This document shows positions 22,905 to 31,702 of a DNA stretch of 64,000 bases, piece by piece; the stretch's first letter is position 1; each line of letters opens with the position of its first letter. The stretch is from Scytalidium lignicola (lineage: Eukaryota > Ascomycota > Leotiomycetes): positions 124,001 through 188,000 of the forward strand of contig NCSJ02000001.1 of assembly GCA_002812745.2 (NCBI GenBank). Direction: 5' to 3'. The position numbers were made by a program, and so were the translations under genes. The notes under the pieces were generated by a model, which searched no databases, was not told the DNA's origin, and worked only from the letters and a program-made list of their open reading frames with translations.

Positions 22905-23759
22905 ATGGCTTTGCAAGGTAATTTCGTCCCTTCTCTTCCTTCTTGTGCTTCCTCCTCCTCCCAAGCGAGGTCGCTAGTAGCATGTTATTCACACAATCAC
23001 CCCGCAGACATGGACCTCTTTGACGACTTCACTGCCTTCGAGGGTGGCGCCTCGACGCAGAATGCGTTCCATTCGGCTTACTCTTCGCCAGCCGTGCCCA
23101 CCATCTACGATATCCCAATGAACAATTCTACGGCCAGCTCCACCACCAATACCGGCACCGTCTCTCCACAAGATCTCTTGGTCCGCGATCCGTTCGCTTC
23201 TGCTCCCAACTCGACCGCATTCACCAATTTGACCTCTCCCTCCACTTACAACGAATCGCCTGAGTACAACGACAACTTCGACGTCTCGCCCTTCATCAAC
23301 AACAGCGACCTCGATAACGCACTCTCAGGCGGTGCGGGTGACCCCTGGTATCCTCTCTTCCCGCAAGAAGAGCAAATGGCTCCTGCTACTGCCTCTTCCA
23401 AGGAACAGGAACAAGAATCACCTTTGCTCCCAGAAGAGGAACTAGAGGTTTCGGAGCAGCTTCGATCCTCGGCCACACGACGTCGCTCAGGAACAGGCAA
23501 CTCATCTCCGCCATCGGCATCGCACGCAGCTCATGCCGGCGTTAACTCTCGGAAGCGTGATAAGCCTCTTCCTCCCATTATTGTCGAGGATCCAAATGAT
23601 ACCGTTGCCATGAAGCGAGCGCGGAATACCTTGGCCGCTCGCAAGTCTCGTCAGCGCAAGATGGAGAGGTTCGAAGAGTTGGAGGAGCGCATTTCAAAAC
23701 TCGAAGCGGAGCGCGATCACTGGAAGAATATTGCCTTGCGAAGGGGAGGTGGACAGTAG
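22905..23759 (+). CDS. cpc-1: CPC-1 / GCN4-type bZIP activator of general amino-acid control
   Basis: The C-terminus carries the GCN4-class bZIP: AMKRARNTLAARKSRQRKME, then a leucine zipper ending at residue 254 (about residues 205-254). The proposed model is two exons, 22905-22917 and 23008-23759. The intron starts GTAATT and ends CCCCGCAG, joining MALQ to DMDLFDDFTAFEGG, a typical acidic activator start. The unspliced frame would insert a Ser-rich stretch; it stays open, so splicing is inferred. An ATG at 23010 is in frame and could be an alternative start. An open frame continues upstream to 22347 but begins with TTG and overlaps uORF2, so I treat it as leader. Length of 254 fits CPC-1 proteins (~250-280). 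It activates amino-acid biosynthesis genes by binding TGACTCA in the nucleus. Confidence 0.93.
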   Translation: MALQGNFVPSLPSCASSSSQARSLVACYSHNHPADMDLFDDFTAFEGGASTQNAFHSAYSSPAVPTIYDIPMNNSTASSTTNTGTVSPQDLLVRDPFASAPNSTAFTNLTSPSTYNESPEYNDNFDVSPFINNSDLDNALSGGAGDPWYPLFPQEEQMAPATASSKEQEQESPLLPEEELEVSEQLRSSATRRRSGTGNSSPPSASHAAHAGVNSRKRDKPLPPIIVEDPNDTVAMKRARNTLAARKSRQRKMERFEELEERISKLEAERDHWKNIALRRGGGQ

Positions 23760-25273
23760 TAAAATAAATAAAGAGGGACGAAACACAATCGACCTTGACT
23801 AGCCCTTTTTCCCCGGCATACACTCTCATGGACTGGAGGGGNAAAATTACTAGCTTCGGCTATATCATGACCCCTCGGAGGCAGATAGTACCAGCCGTTT
23901 GCACAGGGGCACGGCAACGACGCTATTTTCCGTGGATATTTCAAATTTACAAAAAAGCCAAAAAAAATTGTCGCCTTTGGGCTCGTATCGCAACGTTGAC
24001 TTTTACTTTCCTTTTGTCTTTTTTTTCCTCCCCGACGATGATTAATAATCAACGAGGGATGGTGTAGAAGCTTATTGTTGTTACTACTAGCTCAATCTTC
24101 ATTTCCTTTCTCTTGGGACCTGGCTGGCCTTTGATATCTGGCCTTGGACTTGGGGGTTTTATTGATGGTTTTTCGACCCTTTGGTGTCTCCCCTCTTGTG
24201 AAGGGATGGTGACCCGGGTTTTGCGTTGATGTTTATACTTTGACAGATATGTTCCTTGTTAGCAAATACAATTGTCGCTGATTTGAATATTTCTCACCTT
24301 AATGAATGTGACCTGACTGTAGTAAAATCCAGTATAAGATCACTAAATATGTAGCCTCTCTGTGGTCCCTTTACGATTCATCGCACGGCACACAAAAATT
24401 TTCCGATATCGAGCATATAAGACCACCTCGCTCTTCCTACAAATTTGTATTGTGCGAAGGGATTCAGCAATGCAATTTATTTAATTATGCTAATCCTTTT
24501 AATTTAACGCAAATTATTTCAGCCAAATTAACTTACATTAAAACTTCAATACAATCTTGTTTTTTTTGTGATTCTTTTACCTTTGCCTCCATCTCTACCT
24601 TTACTTCCACACTTTTATTGCTTTGAATTGCTATACTAGCTAATGTAATTGTTTTCTTCTACTAAATATATATAGTATATTAACAAAATCCTAAGCTGAT
24701 AACCTTGTTCTTGTACTGTTCTGAGTTTATAAATATTCCACGATCCTGCCAGTGGCAAAAGAATCAACAGTTAAAAAGAAAGGAGAGGAAGAAACAAATT
24801 CAAAAGCACGAAACCTGAAATAACTCAAACCCATACACCCATAACTCCGTAGTGTAGTTGACCGTCTCCCTGTATCGTTCACCGGTTACAATTTTTGCTC
24901 TCCTCAGGGTCCATCCCTTAATTTGGTGTCTGTTTTTACAAAGTAAGTGTACTCCACGCATTACGTCGTTGCGTATTCTCTGTACAGCTCTGGTTTGTAG
25001 TGTTTAAACTGGTCCAGAAGGCCAGTTGCTAGCATGAAATTTATTGCTTTTGTGTATATATAGGGTGTCCAACAATATCTTGGTATCTAGGTCAAGGCCA
25101 CTGAAGTAGTGATCTCGCTTGTTGTATAAAAATATTTTCCACTTCAAACGTCTGAATATTTGCTATTCAGAGCCATGAAACTCAGGGAGAAAATTCTCTC
25201 TGACCTACAAGAAGTTTTGGCCCATTTTTATGAAATCGGATCCAACATATCCATTTTGATAGAAAGTTTGATT
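23760..25273. other. intergenic: cpc-1 3' flank, AT-rich
   Basis: 1.5 kb between two convergent genes. It is AT-rich from ~24250 on (poly-T/A and TATATA stretches). A single N sits at 23842. No coding region, RNA gene or repeat family recognised. Confidence 0.5.
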
Positions 25274-26435
25274 TTAAGGCTCATTTTCTAACTCATATGC
25301 AGTAATTGGCCATACAGTACCTTTCTCTAAAAGTACAAGCGGGTAATGATATACCCCAGAATGAGTCGAGACTTGCCAAGCCTGCTCTGGATCTCTCTGG
25401 GCCTTTTCCCAAAACTGTTGCATTGTATACAGCTTTTCCGACCGCACAGCATAAAACCAAGTAAACAAAGAGCGCAAATTAACTTTCAATCTTCCATTAT
25501 ACCGATCTGTTCCAACCGCATCTTGGGTTGTTTCTGAGGGAGTAAAATTGCTTTCGTAAGCCCATATCCATGGATTGGACATATCTCCAACAGCTTTCAT
25601 AACCTCAGAGGTAACAAATAGAAATGTATTACTCAAAATACGAGGGTTTAAATCGGCTTCAGGAATTACATGCTGTTGAAAGGCTCTGTATAAAATATGA
25701 ACAAAAGGTCATGTATATAGTATATTGAACATACTTGCGCATTTCTTCAGGGTTCTTTTCATTGAAGAAGTTATTTAAAAATATCATTTGTTTTGTTTGA
25801 CGAATTGTTATACCACCATGCACCCAGTTTAAACCTGAGTCAATCCATTTATTAGCCAACTGAAGAAACCTTTCCCAGGCTGTATCATCTGTGATTGTGG
25901 AGATATCTCTTAAAACGACAAAGCTCCAATACAATGTTTGCTCGGAGTCTGGTTTATTCGGATCTATAAGTTTCCGAACCCATTTGCAGGGCCGCTTCAA
26001 ATCCTCGGCATACTTTCGCATAGTTTCTTCAACTTTCTGTGCTTGTTGCTGTGCAAAAAAGTCGCTGCGACGGTTCGCAGCGTCTCTAATAGCAGCCTCG
26101 TAAGGAGTTTGAACAGCAGCTTCAGCACGGATATTAGCCATCAAGTCTTCGAACGGCAAGTCCATCTCCCTGTTTGGTATATCCTGTGTTGCACTTTCAA
26201 TATAATAACCATCTTAAATAAGTCGACATTCCGCATATGAAAGTGTCTCCGGCCTTGTGAGAGCTTTCTCCTCCAGTTCCTCTGGTGTCAATCCGCTCAC
26301 TCGGAACACATTAGCAACTTGTGTCGCACGATCTGCTCTCCCAAGAACCAAATGCCTTTCTTCTTCACTCAGCTGACCTGGAGTCTGGACAGCCTTCGCC
26401 CATAACTCCCTTTGTTGGGGAGTGGGTATTTTCAT
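25274..26435 (-). pseudogene. unknown fungal protein gene interrupted by an in-frame stop
   Basis: Downstream part: exons 26165-25735 and 25685-25274 give 280 residues from ATG 26165 (MDLPFEDLMANIRAEA..), a Trp-rich globular protein I do not recognise (SDFFAQQQAQ, TLYWSFVVLRD, NPWIWAYESNF). The same reading frame runs upstream without shift to ATG 26435 (MKIPTPQQRELWAKAV), broken only by TAA at 26216-26214. The upstream part holds two copies of a motif, KAVQTPGQLSEEERHLVLG and KALTRPETLSYAECRLI; the stop sits where copy one has Leu. So a Leu TTA to TAA change is plausible (inference). No GT..AG intron can remove the stop in frame. Either this is a recent pseudogene or allele, or translation simply starts at 26165. 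It is divergent from the PhzF-like gene with only ~240 bp between. Confidence 0.6.
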
Positions 26436-26674
26436 CCCAGATCTTGTATTGCGTTGATGTTGTGGATATCTTTGTAACAGAAATGCGGGGATGCTTCGGT
26501 TATCGTGAGTAGAAGTTTAGCGAAGAGAGGCCGGCACCGGAGTTTTTGTGTGCATTTAAGTAAACCGTGTGTGCATATAAAGTGTGGCCTATATAAAGCC
26601 ATAGCATATCAACCTCGTTTCTTCAAATTGGATATGTTTTGAGCCCAACTCTCCTATTTATTTGATAGTTGCAA

Positions 26675-27556
26675 ATGCTGACAAAGGTCCATCTACTGCG
26701 GGTATTCGCAGCGTCAGAAAATGGGGGAAATCCTTGTCCTGTCGTGACTGATGCGTCCAATTTATCAAACCAGCAGATGCAAGAAATAGCCAGTTACTAT
26801 GGATACGAGAGTGGCTTCATAATTCCAGCTGCACCTGGATCTGATTATGATTACACGTTCAAGTTCTGGGTTCCCGGCCACGAAATGGAGATGTGCGGTC
26901 ATGCTACCATTGCTGGAGTTTGTTTATTACATAAATTAGGCGCCTTACAAAGAGACCATATCCAGATTTCCACAATTAGTGGAATGGTGGACGCAAATGT
27001 GACAAGGAGGGGGGAGAAGGATATCTGGGTGGAAATATCCCAGCCGTGTGGTGTTGTTAAGACACTCTCTAAACCCCAGCAGGAAGAAGTTATGTCAGTG
27101 CTAGGGATAACCAAGAAAGATCTGGCGGAGTTCCCAATTCAGAACTCGATGACCAGCCGTGTAAAGACATTAGTGCCTCTGTCAAACGCTGAAATTCTCA
27201 ATGGGTTACACCCAGACTTTTCTAGAATGGAGCATGTTTGCGATCAGATTGGTTCTACGGGATTATATCCTTACGCGGTGCTCAATCAGGGAGAGCTCTT
27301 CAGTGCCCGGCAGTTTCCAAAATCATCCGGTTATCCAGAAGACGCAGCAACTGGGATAGCAGGTGCTGCATTGGCATTTGGCTTGTTAGAGAATAAGCTA
27401 GTAGGGCCAGATAGTCTAGTGAAGATTAATCAAGGCATTGCTATGGGACACCCTTCACAGATTGCAGTACGCTTTAGACTACAAGACGGAACAGTTCAAG
27501 GCTGTTGGTTAGGTGGACGTGCAGACTATGAGAAAGTTGAGGAAAGGAGCTTTTGA
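26675..27556 (+). CDS. PhzF-family (phenazine biosynthesis-like) protein
   Basis: A single exon of 293 residues, the usual PhzF length. It begins MLTKVHLLRVFAASENGGNP, with the glycine-asparagine-proline loop of the family. Glu45 in YYGYESGFI matches the catalytic glutamate of PhzF-type isomerases. FWVPGHEMEMCGHATIAG and a C-terminal ATGIAGAALAFGLL are the two symmetric family motifs of the diaminopimelate-epimerase fold. Bacterial PhzF isomerises a phenazine precursor; most fungal members have unknown substrates, and no phenazine genes are nearby, so no pathway is assigned. ATG 26675 is the first ATG of the frame. The adjacent interrupted gene is transcribed divergently from a short shared promoter. 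Confidence 0.92.
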   Translation: MLTKVHLLRVFAASENGGNPCPVVTDASNLSNQQMQEIASYYGYESGFIIPAAPGSDYDYTFKFWVPGHEMEMCGHATIAGVCLLHKLGALQRDHIQISTISGMVDANVTRRGEKDIWVEISQPCGVVKTLSKPQQEEVMSVLGITKKDLAEFPIQNSMTSRVKTLVPLSNAEILNGLHPDFSRMEHVCDQIGSTGLYPYAVLNQGELFSARQFPKSSGYPEDAATGIAGAALAFGLLENKLVGPDSLVKINQGIAMGHPSQIAVRFRLQDGTVQGCWLGGRADYEKVEERSF

Positions 27557-27569
27557 GGTTAAAAAGAGT

Positions 27570-27665
27570 GCTGGAGAGAATGCTGAGCAAGGCGATCGGC
27601 TATATGTTGAAGGACATGCTGGAAAGGGTGCTGAGCAAGGCAATCGGTTATATGCTGGAGAAGGC
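27570..27665 (+). repeat. 48-bp tandem repeat, two copies
   Basis: Copies at 27570-27617 and 27618-27665, each beginning GCTGGA and containing TGCTGAGCAAGGC.ATCGG. The period is a multiple of three, so an open frame through it reads a 16-residue repeat (LERVLSKAIGYMLEKA type). It begins directly after the PhzF-like stop codon. Confidence 0.85.
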
Positions 27666-27825
27666 TACAGCTCCTCACTACCCGATTAGGACTAGTACAT
27701 ATGTGACCGATCGCAACCGCCATGTGACTAGTTAACAGCAAGTATATTGTCGGTTCACCTGTAGCACGAAGTACGGTACGCAATTATACGTAATATACTC
27801 GTTGTGCTATTCCATGGTTGTTGTA

Positions 27826-27883
27826 CGATTAGGGGTGGGAGGGCGAAGCTGTAGGAGCTTCGCTCGTTCCCACTACCTAATCG
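27826..27883. repeat. imperfect inverted repeat (hairpin), MITE-like
   Basis: Outer arms CGATTAGG and CCTAATCG, then GTGGGA/TCCCAC, and a perfect inner stem GCGAAGCT-GTAGG-AGCTTCGC (27843-27863). The arms total about 24 nt each with a few mismatches. Confidence 0.75.
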
Positions 27884-28647
27884 GGACTAGCTTACAGTGG
27901 CACGTGAATATCACGTGTACGTAACCACTATTCTACCAACATATATTCATACGACTTATTATATCATCTGTGAAAACACAATACAAGACAGGAAACGAGG
28001 GTTTCTTTAAGTAAAAGATTTAGATCTGAAAACAAAGTAACGCATTTATTACTCTCTCCGTAGTTAGATATTCAAGAGATAGTACTAATAACTATCATAG
28101 GACTCCTAATATATCTCTCAACTTGAAGATTCATGACCTAAGGACAAAATAAACATTAAGTTTCAGATTTCCAATAGATAAGCTTCCTGAATACGAATGA
28201 TATCCCTATGGCAGTGCTGATATTTGAATGTGTTTAACTCTTTAACTACTGGTGATAGCTAGGTCTGATCGATGTTGCGCGATGAATCACACTGGATAGA
28301 TTTAGATGACAGACATATCATCCACAAATGTTAGACGTGCAAAATAGTAGCAAGGATTAGAAATAGGATCCATCTTCAAACACAGCTCTGCTTTTATTCA
28401 CACTCAACAGAAGCAAACTTATTAATTAGTGCTGTATATATTCAACAATATCATTTACAAAACGAAGGTCTTATATTCCTAGTCATTATTCACATACAGT
28501 TCAAAACTACTTAGATCTACCAAAGAAATTTAAAAATGTCATCCAATAATTCGGAAAATCCAGCCTAATAGAAGGACAAGTCAGACCATATTATCCAAAA
28601 TCCCATGCAAACGTAGATTCATGCAATGAGAATAGCCCGTTTCTATC

Positions 28648-31600
28648 TCAAGCCTCTAACCCTTCGCCGCCAGCCTGGATAACCAACACACTCGCCCGAG
28701 TGCTAGAATTCAGCATGCCTTCGGCAACAGCACCCAATGTCTTCCTGATCTCAGATCCTACAACATCGCGACTGCTACTCGTAAATCCAATACTATCTCC
28801 TGAATGTCCAGGAGAAAGAAGAGAGTGAAGATAAGCGCTCTGTCCTCGCCCCAGTATGATCAGATCACCTGCGTTGCGTGGCGACTGTCCAGTTTCTTGA
28901 GATGCGTGCGAGATGGCATCTGCAAGAGGCTTGCTGGTGTTGACCTCGGTGAATACGACACGGTTTGAGAGAGGATCTGGGAGAGAGTCTCGTAAGGTAT
29001 GGAGGAGCGCAGTATCTGTAGCAGCTTCTGTGAGTGAGGTCCCACGATATCCAGCACTTTCATTCCTGGGTTCAGGTGTGTCGACAGATGGCAAAGGAGC
29101 GATGAAATGGACGATTGTGGCAGTGACGTTGCTATTCTCTGCTAGCTGTAGGACAAATCTAAGTGCCACACGATCATCAACCCCTCCAAAGAAGGGGAAG
29201 TAGATGTGATGACTACGATCGGCTATCGGTGCCACTGCTGCTTCTCGATGACGACCTCGTAGACTAACATTGCTGATTGTGCGTGCCAGGAGGTTTCTCT
29301 CCTTCTGCACCCGTGGAGCACCAAAGCCACGGTTTACGAAGATTGCGGTGTTGCAGGTTGCAGTACCAAGGACTTTTTGAACGAAGCTTATATGCGAAGC
29401 CGTTGTAAAACGATCTTGAACAGTTGAATAGTCTAGGGCTTCGCTACCGTCATACATGCTCCCAGACTCGCTCCAAGGAATGAGAACTAGGTCGGACATG
29501 ACATCCGAAGCCTTACTTGTCAAAGTCTCTCCATATGAAGACTCTGGAACAACCGATACAGATCCACTAACGGCAACATTGTTGAGCTGTGCGAAGGTTC
29601 TGAAGGCGTTGACAACCGGATCCCGGTATGCATACTCATCTTCCTCGGAAACTTTCATGACTGAAGATGTACGTTCTGTGAGTTCTAGCATACGGACGCC
29701 ATATACCTCGAGCGGTTGCTTTGGAGATGTAGTCTCTTCTGCTTCAGTTTGAATTACAAGCTCATTCTTCGACCTGTGAGTCTTTTCAGCGGTGGCAGGC
29801 ATATCACCACCGAGCAGAGTAATAAAAGTAAACAGGCTTGGAAGACTATCAAGTCGCAGATAGACAAGAAGTCGACGAATTTTGTGGTTTCGGAACTTGT
29901 CAGCCTGGCTACCATCCAGAGATTCGGAAAGTCGATTGCCATCCCAGTCAATTTCACCTCGCTTCCATGAATCGATCTTTTTCTGGTACCAAGGAGGATA
30001 TAACCAGCTTGTCAATGGCGTTGTTGAAACGGTCGTCACTAACGCCATGACCACGAACATGGTGAAGGTTCTCTGAGAAAGAATCTTGGCTTGGAGACCA
30101 ATATTCTGGCGAGCGGTTAGTAGGTTTACCGGCTGTCAATATTTAATATGCACTTACCAAGACAATAAGTTCCACAAGACCTTTACAACTCATTAAGACA
30201 CCTATGGTAAAGCTCTCCCTCCACACCATATTGTTGAACCTAGCGGCTAGAGTACCTCCAATTATCTTGCCGGAGAAAGCAACAGCAATTACTCCGATCA
30301 CGTATGCCCAAGTTATGCCATCGTTAAGAAGACCTAGGTTGGTGCTGAGACCGGAGAGAGCAAAATACAATGGAAGGAAGAGGACAGAAACGAGATCTTC
30401 AATCTTCTCCGTCAACTTAATAGCAAATCCTCCATCGTGAGGGCAGATGAGGCCAACGAGGAAACCTGTACGCATACAGTCAGTCTCTCATAACACAGTT
30501 AACCTCCACTAGTCAGAATGGGGAAGTTACCTCCAAAAATAGGATGGATTCCAACGATACCAGTGAACCATGCAGATGTCAAAACCATCAGGAGTGTGAG
30601 AGCAACCATTCCTTGCGTAGGACCATTTTGGAGACTCCCCGTCCGCCGAAGCAGCCAGAAAAAAGGAGGCCGAACTACAAACACCAAGAACAAGACCCAA
30701 CCAACACAGCAAAGAAGAGCCCACAAAGCAGTAAGACCAGAACCATTGTTCACAAGAGCTACACACAAAGCAAGGAGGATCCACCCAGTCACGTCATTTC
30801 CAACACCAGCAGCAAGAACAGTCACACCAACAGGCGTACCCAGAAGCTTCAACTCGGTGAGGATACGACACAGAACTGGGAAAGCAGTGATGCTCAAAGC
30901 AGTACCGATAAAGAGCATATAGACGGGGAACTTGATCGAGATGATTCCAGGATCACTGCTGAATTGGTTATAGAGACCCCAGGAAATGGCACATCCTAAT
31001 CCAAAGGGAATAATCATACCCGCGAGGCCCACGCTAAGAGCTACGCGCCAGTTCGATTGGAAGAGGCGCATGTCAACTTCAAGTGCCACGAGGAAGAGAA
31101 AGAGGATCAGACCCAGATTCGCCACGAGGTTGAGGTTCGGCATTGCTGCTTGGGGGAAGATGGCATCTTGGAAACCAGGAATGCGCATCATCACCGAGGG
31201 ACCGAGAATTATTCCTCCTATAACCTCTGCTATAACTCGAGGCTGACGGAATAGCGAGAGGGGATAATGGAGGAGGCGACAGAAGATGATGATGATTCCA
31301 GCCTGGGAGCGTCATGTTAGGTGCCGGTGAATTGAAGTATGTATATGAATTCACAGGGATAATCTAGAAAAAAGGCTACTGGATCATATATACTGGTTGA
31401 TATATGAAAACTCGAGTTGGGGATAGGGAAACCTCCCTCATGCTCTCCTCAGTAGGGCTTCCAGTATTGCAACCACCAACTAACAACGCAATGCAACGCA
31501 GGTCTTAAAAGAGCTATACGTGCCAGAATGTAAGACTTACCTGGATGATGAACAGGAAGATGGGATTCTTGGGATCATAAGTGCTTGGATTGGAACCCTC

Positions 31601-31702
31601 CAAGATACCGCCTTGAGGGGTCGCTCTGTTGGACGAGGCTGACGTAGCAGCTGCCGCCGCCGTTGTAGCGACGGTCGTCGCAAGAGCAGTGATGGTAGAC
31701 AT
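28648..31702 (-). CDS. K+/H+ antiporter, KHA1-like (monovalent cation:proton antiporter-2)
   Basis: Four exons: 31702-31541, 31302-30531, 30465-30158 and 30105-28648, 899 residues. After a short Ala/Thr-rich N-terminus ([18 protein letters not shown]) come about 12 hydrophobic helices of the Na+/H+ exchanger fold: [79 protein letters not shown] (with the paired acidic/Asn residues), [20 protein letters not shown], and [20 protein letters not shown] across the last intron. The C-terminal ~400 residues are soluble and regulatory. Yeast Kha1 acts in Golgi or endosomal membranes in K+ and pH homeostasis (family knowledge). Splice junctions all keep phase and rebuild family motifs. Confidence 0.93.

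Larger units (their letters stand above)
27557..28647. other. repeat-bearing intergenic spacer
   Basis: About 1.1 kb between the PhzF-like stop and the antiporter stop. It contains a two-copy 48-bp tandem repeat, an inverted-repeat element (27826-27883) with a related motif at ~27681, and two closely spaced CACGTG sites. From ~27950 it is AT-rich and could include a decayed transposon, but no coding remnant is recognisable. Confidence 0.55.

Noticed and set aside
26179..26230. Intron that would remove the in-frame TAA of the unknown gene
   Set aside because: The only upstream GT near the stop (in GAATGTCGAC) joined to CACAG creates a new stop codon, and other acceptors shift the frame.
27950..28640. 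Possible LTR retrotransposon remnant in the AT-rich spacer
   Set aside because: Some phrases look LTR-like, but there is no paired repeat, primer-binding site or coding remnant within the window.
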